In this document: positions 1 through 6,831 of the stretch, piece after piece | How positions within the stretch are numbered: the stretch's first letter is position 1 | Layout: every line of letters begins with the position of its first letter | Origin: Methanobacteriota archaeon | GTDB taxonomy: Archaea; Thermoplasmatota; Thermoplasmata; RBG-16-68-12 | Direction of reading: 5' to 3' | Length of the DNA: 8,259 nucleotides | Assembly: GCA_005878515.1 (NCBI GenBank) | Contig: VBLZ01000109.1 | Coordinates: 1-8,259, forward strand | Translations under genes and position numbers: made by a program | The notes under the pieces: generated by a model | Seen by the model: the letters and a program-made list of their open reading frames with translations, nothing else | Database searches by the model: none | Told to the model about the DNA's origin: nothing

Positions 1-1
1 C

Positions 2-2437
2 ATCGATTACGCGATGAGCGTGATCGTCGGGCGGGCGCTGCCCGATGTCCGGGATGGCCTCAAGCCTGTCCAGCGCCGGATTCTGCACGCGATGAACGAG
101 CTCGGGATGGGCTCCGGGTCTGCGCACAAGAAAGCGGCCCGCGTGGTCGGCGAAGTCCTTGGAAAATGGCATCCGCATGGAGACCTGGCGGTCTACGACG
201 CACTCGCGCGGATGGTGCAGGATTTCTCCCTCCGGTATCCGCTCATCGATGGGCAAGGGAATTGGGGGAGTACGGAAGACGATCCCGCCGCAATGCGGTA
301 CACGGAGTGCCGCCTCGCGAAGACGGCCGAGGCGATGCTTGAGGACCTGGAAAAGGACACCGTCGACTGGATGGACAACTTCGATGGCACGCTGAAGGAG
401 CCTCTCGTCCTTCCTTCGAAGTTCCCCAATCTCCTCGTCAACGGATCGAGCGGGATCGCCGTCGGGATGGCGACGAACATCCCGCCGCACAATCTCGGAG
501 AAATCGTCGACGCGGTCATCGTCCTAATCGACAACCCTCAGGCCGAGTTGATCGATCTGTACAACCCGGAGACGGGTCCGATTCGCGGCCCGGACTTTCC
601 GACGGGCGGCATCCTTTACGGCGCGGACGGAGTCGCGGACGCATATCGGACCGGGCGGGGGCTCATCCGCATCCGGGCGAAGGCGAAGTTCGAGGAAGCG
701 GGTCATGAACGCGCCCGAATTGTCATCACGGAAATCCCATATATGGTCAGTAAGGCTTCTCTCGTCGAATCGATCGCCCTGCTCGTCAAGTCGAAGAAAA
801 TCGAGGGCGTGACGGACCTCCGGGACGAGAGCGACCGAGATGGCATGCGAATCGTGTTGGAGCTGAAGCGGGACGCCGTCGAGGACGTGGTCCTCAACCA
901 GCTCTACCACCACACGCAGATGGAGACGACATTCGGCGTGATCAACCTCGCCCTGCTCGATGGACAGCCGAGGGTCCTACCGCTCAAGGATTCGATGCAG
1001 GCGTTCATCGACCATCGGGTCATGATCGTGCGCCGCCGCACCGAGTTTGACCTGAAGAAGGCACGGGAGCGCCTTCACATCGTGGAGGGCCTCATCACCG
1101 CGGTCGACCACCTCGACGACGTGATTCGGCTCATCCGACGTGCGCGGGACGCAGACGAGGCGCAGGCGGGCCTGATGAATCGGTATCTCCTGAGCGAGAA
1201 CCAGGCAAAGGCCATCCTCGCCATGACATTGCGCCAGCTCACCGGACTCGAGATCGAAAAGCTGCGCCAGGAGAAGACCGACTTAAACCACAAGATCGAG
1301 AACCTCGAATCGATCCTGGCGTCCCGAGAGCGAGTGCTCGACATCTTGAAGGCGGAGTTCCGCGAAGTCAAGGAGAAGTTCGGCGACGACCGCCGGACAA
1401 CCGTCGAGCTCCAAGCCTACGACATGCAGATCGAAGACCTGATCCCCGAGGAAGACAACGTCGTGACCATCACGAACACGGGCTACATCAAACGGCTACC
1501 CGTCAGCGTGTACCGGAAACAGCGTCGCGGCGGAAAGGGCGTCACGGGCATGGACACCAAAGAGGAAGACTACGTCGTCGACCTCTTCGTTGCTTCAACC
1601 CACGATTTCATCCTCTTCTTCTCGTCGAAAGGGAAGGTGTTCAAGCGAAAGGCCTTCAAGCTTCCCGCCGCGGGCAGATATGCGCGAGGGAAGCCCGTTG
1701 TCAATCTCTTGGAGCGTCTCGATCCCGATGAGAAAGTCGAGGCGATGATTCCGACTCGAGATTTCCCCCAGGACCGATTCCTCGTCTTCGTGACCAAACG
1801 AGGACGAATCAAGCGGACCGGTTTCGCGGAATTCCAGAACATCCGCGAGAGCGGGATCCGGGCCATCAGGCTGAATGAAGGAGACGAGTTGATCGACGTC
1901 CAGATCGCGGGAGGCAACGAGGAGGTCATCCTCGCCTCCGCCGGCGGATATGCCAATCGGTTCCCAATCGACGAAGTCCGGCCGATGGGGCGACCTGCCG
2001 CGGGGGTCGCGGGGATGCGTGTCCGAACAGGAGACGAGGTCGTCTCGATGGCCCTATCGACCAATCCGGAAGCTGAGTTGCTGACGGTCCTCTCGAGCGG
2101 GTACGGGAAGCGCACGACGACCTCCGAATACAGGAAGACCCGCCGAGGATCGAAAGGGGTCCGTACCACGAGTGCGAAATACGCGAAAGGGCGCGTCGTC
2201 GCGGTGAAGGTCGTCCAATCGGAGGAGCATCTCCTTGTAACGACGAAAGCGGGGGTCGTAATCCGTTGCGCCGTCGCCGACATCAGCGTGAAGGGTCGTT
2301 CGGCTCGCGGCGTGAGGCTTCAGCGTCTCGGGGATGGCGATGAGGTCGTCGCGGTAGCTCGAGTGATCGAGGAAGAGGAACAGGACCGCGCCTTGAACGA
2401 GGAACCGTCGGCGGAGTCCGAGAAGCCATCAGGATAA
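2..2437 (+). CDS. gyrA: DNA gyrase subunit A, 5'-truncated by window edge
   Basis: Breakage-reunion subunit of the type IIA topoisomerase that introduces negative supercoils with GyrB. The reading frame is open from base 2 (IDYAMSVIVGRALPDVRDG), a segment normally about 30 residues into GyrA, so the ATG at 14 is internal and the true start lies off the window. Counting from that Met: HPHGD at 53-57, catalytic Tyr96 in AAMRYTE (codon 299-301), DNA-intercalating Ile148 in SSGIAVGM, then a helical tower/coiled-coil region at about 345-460. The GyrA box QRRGGKG is intact at 503-509 (bases 1520-1540) and begins the beta-pinwheel C-terminal domain. This box separates GyrA from ParC. A second box-like TRRGSKG lies near 2138-2158. 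The protein ends in an acidic tail (IEEEEQDRALNEE). The Ser83-equivalent position is Leu58, and the loop before the catalytic Tyr is one residue shorter than in E. coli. No gyrB is visible here. Its stop overlaps the convergent epimerase stop. Confidence 0.97.
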   Translation: MDYAMSVIVGRALPDVRDGLKPVQRRILHAMNELGMGSGSAHKKAARVVGEVLGKWHPHGDLAVYDALARMVQDFSLRYPLIDGQGNWGSTEDDPAAMRYTECRLAKTAEAMLEDLEKDTVDWMDNFDGTLKEPLVLPSKFPNLLVNGSSGIAVGMATNIPPHNLGEIVDAVIVLIDNPQAELIDLYNPETGPIRGPDFPTGGILYGADGVADAYRTGRGLIRIRAKAKFEEAGHERARIVITEIPYMVSKASLVESIALLVKSKKIEGVTDLRDESDRDGMRIVLELKRDAVEDVVLNQLYHHTQMETTFGVINLALLDGQPRVLPLKDSMQAFIDHRVMIVRRRTEFDLKKARERLHIVEGLITAVDHLDDVIRLIRRARDADEAQAGLMNRYLLSENQAKAILAMTLRQLTGLEIEKLRQEKTDLNHKIENLESILASRERVLDILKAEFREVKEKFGDDRRTTVELQAYDMQIEDLIPEEDNVVTITNTGYIKRLPVSVYRKQRRGGKGVTGMDTKEEDYVVDLFVASTHDFILFFSSKGKVFKRKAFKLPAAGRYARGKPVVNLLERLDPDEKVEAMIPTRDFPQDRFLVFVTKRGRIKRTGFAEFQNIRESGIRAIRLNEGDELIDVQIAGGNEEVILASAGGYANRFPIDEVRPMGRPAAGVAGMRVRTGDEVVSMALSTNPEAELLTVLSSGYGKRTTTSEYRKTRRGSKGVRTTSAKYAKGRVVAVKVVQSEEHLLVTTKAGVVIRCAVADISVKGRSARGVRLQRLGDGDEVVAVARVIEEEEQDRALNEEPSAESEKPSG
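2429..2437. other. Overlapping convergent stops of gyrA and the epimerase gene
   Basis: The gyrA TAA (2435-2437) and the epimerase TGA (complement of 2429-2431) lie in a 9-base tail-to-tail overlap. There is no room for an intergenic terminator, so each transcript must end inside the other gene or overlap it. I see no T-run or hairpin here. Confidence 0.9.
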
Positions 2438-3481
2438 GGCGACACCCAGTCCCGGCCTGCCCGGAGCGATGAGCTCCCCGTTATCGAAACCCAGGCCCGT
2501 TGACGGATCCTCAGCAAGGTTGAAGTGCGAATCCAAGTCGAGCCAACGAACGTTCTTCTGGCCAAGGGCGAAGGACAGCGCCGCGGCGATCGAGACCTGC
2601 GGTTCTCCCATGCAACCGACCATCGTCGAGTAGCCGGCGGATTCACAGATCGTGTTCACGTCCATTGTACGGCAGATGCCGCCATGTTTCATCAGCTTGA
2701 GATTCACCGCTTTCGCGGCGTTCGCCCACCGGATCTTCTTCGCATCGTCCGCGGTGAGGACCATCTCGTCTGCCATGATCGGGATCGGCGATGATTCCGT
2801 CAGCACGCGCATTCCCTCCATGTCCGTGGTGGCCACCGGCTGCTCGAACAGCGAGATGTTCAGGTCTTTTGCCGCGCGGGCGAAGCTGAGCGCCTGGCTC
2901 CACGTGTACCCTTGGTTCCCGTCGATCCGTAATTCGATCCGGGGACCGACGGCCCCGCGAATCGCGCGCACCCGGTCCAGGTCCGATTTCGGATCTCGGC
3001 CGATTTTCACCTTGAGTGCACGGAATCCGGTTTGGACCCATCGCTGGGCTCGCTCGACCGCGCTTTGGGTGTCCATGATTCCAATGGTCATGTCCGTGAC
3101 CATCCGGTCCCGGGTCGCGCCGAGATAGCGATACAGCGGGACGCCCGCTTGTTGCGCGGCGAGGTCGTGCACTGCGATGTCGATGGCCGCCTTGACGGAT
3201 GGGTTGCCTGGGAGGACTTTGTCCATCTTGTCGGCCACTTCGCGAGGCCGCTCGAACGGGAAGCGCTCCAACGCTCGTGCCATGGACTTGATCGCCTCCA
3301 TCGCGGACCGGACCGTCTCATGAGTCACGTCCGTCGGAGCGGCGCTTCCACATCCAGATAGCGAACCGGCGTGAATGATGACGAACACGTTCTGTGCGAC
3401 GGTCGAAGACCCTTTCGCGATAGCGAACGGTTCCTTCCGGGGAAGGTCCATCGCTGTGTACTCGAGGAAATCGATTCGCAT
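2429..3481 (-). CDS. Enolase-superfamily dipeptide epimerase (L-Ala-D/L-Glu epimerase-like)
   Basis: Predicted to epimerise the C-terminal residue of a dipeptide by proton abstraction at a Mg-bound enolate. At 350 aa the length is normal for the family. The N-terminal capping domain (about 1-120) carries LPRKEPFAIAKG. The barrel has the KxK acid/base pair K157/K159 (ALKVKIG), metal ligands D187 (RIDGNQGY), E213 (LFEQPV) and D238 (MADE), and the opposite-face base K262 (NLKLMKHGG). The DLD motif D315-x-D317 has the spacing of the DxD that binds the substrate ammonium group in B. subtilis YkfB (K268, D321, D323 there). That motif favours dipeptide epimerase over muconate cycloisomerase or o-succinylbenzoate synthase. 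An oddity is GCGSAAP where relatives usually have G-x-GEAAP. It is the third gene of a minus-strand cluster, 45 bases after nth, and starts with ATG without a clear Shine-Dalgarno. The exact dipeptide cannot be read from the sequence. Confidence 0.9.
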   Translation of the reverse strand: MRIDFLEYTAMDLPRKEPFAIAKGSSTVAQNVFVIIHAGSLSGCGSAAPTDVTHETVRSAMEAIKSMARALERFPFERPREVADKMDKVLPGNPSVKAAIDIAVHDLAAQQAGVPLYRYLGATRDRMVTDMTIGIMDTQSAVERAQRWVQTGFRALKVKIGRDPKSDLDRVRAIRGAVGPRIELRIDGNQGYTWSQALSFARAAKDLNISLFEQPVATTDMEGMRVLTESSPIPIMADEMVLTADDAKKIRWANAAKAVNLKLMKHGGICRTMDVNTICESAGYSTMVGCMGEPQVSIAAALSFALGQKNVRWLDLDSHFNLAEDPSTGLGFDNGELIAPGRPGLGVALS

Positions 3482-3526
3482 CGGAACCGGACACCGCGAC
3501 GCAACGATATCAAGCTGCCAGCCGGC

Positions 3527-4252
3527 TCAGCGCCCTGTGGTCCTTCGTCGGCCGCGGCGCGCGTCACGAGACCATTTCGTCCGCGGATAGAACCGGCAGA
3601 ACGAGGTGAACGCGCATTGTGGGCAACGAGGCCCGATCGGTCGACAGAGGTCTTTCCCGAACCGGATGAACAATTCGTTGATGTGGAGCCAGTACTCCTT
3701 CGGCACGGTCCGCATCAGGCGCTGCTCGGTCGCTTCGGGGGTCTTCGTCCGCACGAGGCCGAGCCGGTTGCTGACCCGGTGGACGTGGGTGTCCGTCGGG
3801 ATGCGCGGGACGCCGAACCCGTACACGAGGACGCAGTTCGCCGTCTTCGGGCCGACCTGAGGCAGCTCGATCAGTTCCTCGTAGGTCTGTGGCACGGTGC
3901 CATCGTGCCGGTCGAGGAGGATCTGGCTCACGTTCACGATCTGAAGCGCCTTCTGGCGGTAGAATCCGACCGGCTTGATCAAGCGTTCCACATCGGCCGC
4001 GTCCGCGTCGGCCAGTTCGGCCGGGGTATCGTACTTCGAGAAGAGCTGCCTCGACGCAATCTCCGTCATCTCATCGCGCGTCCGCTGGGACAGGATCGTG
4101 GAGATCAGGACCTTGAACGGGTCCTCCGTCTCCGCGACGATCTTCGCCAAGGCCGTCTCGCCCGTATGGAGGTCACCCTCGGGCAGATATCGGCGGGAGA
4201 GATCCCGCACGATGATCCGAATGCGCTCACGGGCGAACGCCGAGGTGGTCAA
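3527..4252 (-). CDS. nth: Endonuclease III, DNA glycosylase/AP lyase
   Basis: Base-excision repair enzyme that removes oxidised pyrimidines and nicks the abasic site by beta-elimination. The 241 residues show ISTILSQRTRDE (46-61; Q56 aligns with the conserved Gln of E. coli LLSAQATD), the helix-hairpin-helix LPQVGPKTA (130-138) with the Schiff-base Lys136, and TDTHVHR with catalytic Asp154. Lys and Asp are 18 residues apart, as in E. coli K120/D138. An intact [4Fe-4S] loop C203-x6-C210-x2-C213-x5-C219 and a basic tail (SRDARRGRRR) complete it. Retention of the catalytic Lys separates it from MutY. The likely start is TTG at 4252, inside the 3' end of folC (26-base overlap), with GGGGGAGG just upstream at a short 3-base spacing. 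The only other good in-frame start seen is GTG at 4210, which would remove 14 residues before the first helices. The overlap implies co-transcription with folC. Confidence 0.95.
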   Translation of the reverse strand: MTTSAFARERIRIIVRDLSRRYLPEGDLHTGETALAKIVAETEDPFKVLISTILSQRTRDEMTEIASRQLFSKYDTPAELADADAADVERLIKPVGFYRQKALQIVNVSQILLDRHDGTVPQTYEELIELPQVGPKTANCVLVYGFGVPRIPTDTHVHRVSNRLGLVRTKTPEATEQRLMRTVPKEYWLHINELFIRFGKDLCRPIGPRCPQCAFTSFCRFYPRTKWSRDARRGRRRTTGR

Positions 4253-5513
4253 GGGCCTCCCCCGCCGTGTAAATCGAACCCGTAATCAGGACGATGTCCT
4301 CGACGCCCGCCGCCCGGAGCGCGGCGTCGATCGCGCCGCGGACTGATGGGATGACGTGGGATTCCGCGAAGGGGCGGAAGGCCGCGGCGACTTCCTCCGC
4401 ATCGTACGCACGGTGGGTCTTCGGCCGACAGGCGAACACACGGGACGCAATCGGCCCCAAGGCAGCCGCCATGCCCGGGAGGTCCTTGTCGTTCAAGATG
4501 CCGGTGACCAGGATGGCCTTGCGACCGGAGAACGTTTCCGTCATCGAGGCGGCCAGGGCGATCGCGGCAGGGCGGTTGTGGGCTCCATCGACGACGACGA
4601 GAGGGGACTCACGCACAATTTCCATCCGGGCGGGCCAACGAACGGACTCAATCCCGGAGCGGATCGCCTCGTCCGGGACCGTGAACCCGGCCGTGCGGAG
4701 TTCCTCGAGGGCTGCCACAGCGATGCCCAGGTTCTCCACCTGGAAGGAGCCCAGCAAGGGCGTCTGGACATCGACCGATCCGAAGGATCCGCGCACCCGC
4801 ACCGTCTGACCGCGGAGGTCGCCGGCCGTGCGCTCCGCGAAAACGTCCCGTCCGACGACGGAGAGAGGCACGTGGAGCTCGCGGCATCTCGCTTCGATGA
4901 CCGGGAGCGCCTCTTGGTTGACGGCAACGACCCGGGACGACGGTTTGATGATCCCGGCCTTCTCCCGGGCGATACGCTCCACGGTCTTGCCGAGGTGCTC
5001 CGTGTGCTCCAGGTCCACCCGGGTGATGACGGCCACGAGGCCGTCCACGACGTTCGTCGCGTCCATCCGGCCGCCCATCCCGACCTCGATCACCGCGACG
5101 TCGACCTTGTTCTCCCGGAAGTGCTCGAAGGCCATCGCGGTCGTGACCTCGAAAAACGTCGGATGGTCGACCGCCCGCGTCGCGGTCATCGCCTGAATCG
5201 CCGGTTGCATGCCGGACCAGAGGCGCAACACATCGTCGTCGGCGACCACCTCGCCGTTCACGCGAATCCGTTCGTTGAAGCGGACGAGATGCGGGGACGT
5301 GTAGAGCCCGACGCGGTAGCCCGCGGCCTGCAGGACCGACGCCGCGTAGGCACAGACGGAGCCCTTCCCGTTCGTTCCCGTGACGTGCAGGACCTTCAGC
5401 CCGCGCTGCGGGTCGCCGAGGAGGGACAGGAGCTGACGAATGTTGTCCAGGCCGAGCTTGATCCCGAACCGCTCGAGTCGGTAGAGATGTTCCAGCGTCG
5501 TCTGATAGTCCAT
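4227..5513 (-). CDS. folC: Folylpolyglutamate synthase / dihydrofolate synthase family Mur ligase
   Basis: ATP-dependent cytosolic ligase that adds glutamate to folates, or to dihydropteroate in bifunctional members. With ATG at 5513 the product is 428 aa, the usual FolC size, and opens MDYQTTLEHLYRLERFGIKL, a typical FolC N-terminus. An upstream in-frame ATG (5576) would add 21 Arg/Pro-rich residues of no family character, so I reject it. Motifs: P-loop GTNGKGS (46-52), TSPHLVRFNERI (72-83), VIEVGMGGRMDATN (141-154; E143 a Mg ligand), H170 in DLEHTEHLG, the carbamylated-Lys region REKAGIIKP (K185), and the C-terminal Mur-ligase domain from about 295 with VVDGAHN (307-313) and TGILNDKD. FolC is preferred over MurC-F because of the SPHL and DGAHN signatures. 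It is the first gene of a minus-strand cluster with nth and the epimerase. Whether this lineage uses folate or a modified pterin is not visible. Confidence 0.93.
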   Translation of the reverse strand: MDYQTTLEHLYRLERFGIKLGLDNIRQLLSLLGDPQRGLKVLHVTGTNGKGSVCAYAASVLQAAGYRVGLYTSPHLVRFNERIRVNGEVVADDDVLRLWSGMQPAIQAMTATRAVDHPTFFEVTTAMAFEHFRENKVDVAVIEVGMGGRMDATNVVDGLVAVITRVDLEHTEHLGKTVERIAREKAGIIKPSSRVVAVNQEALPVIEARCRELHVPLSVVGRDVFAERTAGDLRGQTVRVRGSFGSVDVQTPLLGSFQVENLGIAVAALEELRTAGFTVPDEAIRSGIESVRWPARMEIVRESPLVVVDGAHNRPAAIALAASMTETFSGRKAILVTGILNDKDLPGMAAALGPIASRVFACRPKTHRAYDAEEVAAAFRPFAESHVIPSVRGAIDAALRAAGVEDIVLITGSIYTAGEALDHLGVRP

Positions 5514-5542
5514 CGAGGCGGCCGGAGCTAACGGGCGTCGCG

Positions 5543-5549
5543 GATTAAA
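5543..5549 (-). promoter_or_regulatory. Possible TATA box for folC cluster
   Basis: On the minus strand the bases read CTTTAAT inside a GC-rich stretch, centred about 33 bases upstream of the chosen folC ATG at 5513. An archaeal start site about 25-27 bases downstream would leave a leader of only some 6-8 bases, and no Shine-Dalgarno is present. It lies downstream of the alternative ATG at 5576, so a transcript from it would exclude that start. Weak evidence from composition and spacing only. Confidence 0.4.
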
Positions 5550-5598
5550 GCTTGCTCGGCGTCGAGAAAATCTCATTCCTTCGAAGCGGGGCCACAGC

Positions 5599-5605
5599 TA
5601 TATAT
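5599..5605 (+). promoter_or_regulatory. TATA box for coaBC-pantoate kinase
   Basis: TATATAT stands out in otherwise GC-rich sequence. Its centre (5602) is 27 bases before the ATG at 5629, the spacing expected for a leaderless archaeal transcript whose first base is the start codon. It is only 9 bases before the ATG at 5611, which is too close for a transcript from this promoter to include that codon. No strongly purine-rich BRE is seen directly upstream. Confidence 0.6.
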
Positions 5606-5628
5606 CGCGTATGGCAATCGTCAACGGA

Positions 5629-6831
5629 ATGCATCCGGCCGAGCGCCTACGGGGGGTGAAGAGCCTCAAGCTCCAAGGCAAGACGATCGTCCTGGGCGTC
5701 ACCGGGAGCATCGCCGCGATTGAGAGCGTGAAGTTGGCCCATGAGCTCATCCGCCATGGAGCCGACGTCTACGCGGTGCTTACCCGATCGGCGACAGAGA
5801 TCCTCCACCCCAACGCGCTGCAGTACGCAACAGGTCATCCCGTGGTCACGGCGATCACGGGCTCGATGGAGTACCTCGAGATGTGCGGCCGGGACGGAAA
5901 GGCGGACCTCCTTCTGATCGCGCCGTGCACATCGAACACGATCAGCAAGATCGCGCAGGGGATCGACGACTCCACCGTCACGACGTATGCCGCGAACGCA
6001 CTCGGTTCTGGCATCCCGATCATCGTCGCCCCCGCGGCCCACGAATCGATGATGGACAACCCGGCCGTGGCCGCGAACGTCCGGCGCCTTCAGGAGCTTC
6101 GCATCCAACTGCTCGAAGCGAAACGCGAGGAAGAGAAAGCAAAGATGGCGGACGTCGAGACGATCGTGGCCCATGTCATCCGCCGACTCGGCCCGAAGGA
6201 CCTGGTCGACATGCGCGTGCTAGTCGTGGCCGGATCGACGGTTGAGCCGATCGACGACGTCCGTGTCGTGACGAACCGCTCGACGGGCGGGACGGGAATC
6301 GAACTCGCCAAGGTCGCCTTCGAGCACGGCGCGAACGTGGAGCTCTGGCTCGGGAGACACGAAACGCCGGTACCGCCATGGCTTCCGTTCAAGGCTTTCG
6401 AGACGACCGCAGATCTCGTCTCGATGGCTGAGAAAGCAGACGCGGACGTCTGCGTCGTCCCGGCCGCGGTATCGGACTTCACGCCGACGAAGAAAGCCGG
6501 CAAGATCCCTAGCCGCGATGGGGTTCTGAGTCTGGACCTGCAGCCAACGCCCAAGGTCCTCAATCGGTTCCGCAAGGGCGCGAAGAAGGCCTTGGTCGGC
6601 TTCAAGGCGGAAGCGGGCGTCAGCGAGGCGGACCTGAAGGCGCGTGCGATGGCCCTCGTCAAAGAGGCGGACGTCGACTTCGTCGTGGCGAACGACATCT
6701 CCAAGGTCAAGGGGGACACGACGTCGATTACGATCTTCGACCGCAAGGGTCGCTCGGAGACGTTCGAAGGGTCGAAGGCCCTCGCGGCCGAGCGGGTGTG
6801 GCGGGCCATCCTCCATGGTGTCCGAGGGTGA
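5629..6831 (+). CDS. coaBC: Bifunctional phosphopantothenoylcysteine decarboxylase / phosphopantothenate-cysteine ligase
   Basis: Two-domain CoA biosynthesis enzyme: CoaB couples 4'-phosphopantothenate to cysteine, and the FMN-dependent CoaC domain decarboxylates the product to 4'-phosphopantetheine. From the ATG at 5629 the product is 400 aa, beginning MHPAERLRGVKSLKL, which resembles the start region of archaeal Dfp proteins. The ATG at 5611 would add six residues. CoaC (about 14-185): GVTGSIAA (23-30), APCTSNTISKIAQGIDD (98-114), PAAHESM (135-141) at the PAMN/PAMH motif. CoaB (about 194-400): VTNRSTGGTG (214-223; N216), AAVSDFTPTKKAGKI (279-293) with K292 matching the CoaB active-site Lys, and VGFKAE (323-328). 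Odd: MEYLEM places Tyr82 (codon 5872-5874) where Dfp proteins have the catalytic His (E. coli His75), and the PAMx motif is PAAH. CoaB looks complete, while CoaC activity is less certain. It overlaps the following pantoate kinase by 17 bases. Confidence 0.93.
   Translation: MHPAERLRGVKSLKLQGKTIVLGVTGSIAAIESVKLAHELIRHGADVYAVLTRSATEILHPNALQYATGHPVVTAITGSMEYLEMCGRDGKADLLLIAPCTSNTISKIAQGIDDSTVTTYAANALGSGIPIIVAPAAHESMMDNPAVAANVRRLQELRIQLLEAKREEEKAKMADVETIVAHVIRRLGPKDLVDMRVLVVAGSTVEPIDDVRVVTNRSTGGTGIELAKVAFEHGANVELWLGRHETPVPPWLPFKAFETTADLVSMAEKADADVCVVPAAVSDFTPTKKAGKIPSRDGVLSLDLQPTPKVLNRFRKGAKKALVGFKAEAGVSEADLKARAMALVKEADVDFVVANDISKVKGDTTSITIFDRKGRSETFEGSKALAAERVWRAILHGVRG

Noticed and set aside
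1570..2283. 237-codon open frame on the - strand
   Set aside because: Antisense to the GyrA C-terminal domain, Arg/Ser/Thr-rich, with no motif.
14..2437. ATG at 14 as the true gyrA start
   Set aside because: The frame is open before it, and IDYAMSV is an internal GyrA motif.
2..2437. ParC/topoisomerase IV subunit A instead of GyrA
   Set aside because: The canonical GyrA box QRRGGKG is present.
3482..3526. Possible promoter between nth and the epimerase gene
   Set aside because: The minus strand holds only a weak TTGATATC with no supporting spacing, so read-through from folC-nth is the simpler reading.
3371..4285. 304-codon open frame on the + strand
   Set aside because: Antisense to nth, whose Lys, Asp and four-Cys cluster are intact. 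No recognisable domain.
4356..5531. 391-codon open frame on the + strand
   Set aside because: Antisense to folC, rich in Arg/Gly/Asp/His, with no family motif. folC has all its catalytic motifs, so this is a GC-driven shadow.
5514..5576. Longer folC start adding 21 residues
   Set aside because: The Arg/Pro-rich extension is not FolC-like, and the likely TATA box falls inside it.
6644..6814. In-frame upstream extension of pantoate kinase
   Set aside because: It lies within the CoaB coding sequence, and its Arg/Ser-rich translation lacks GHMP character. The kinase motif begins a few residues after 6815.
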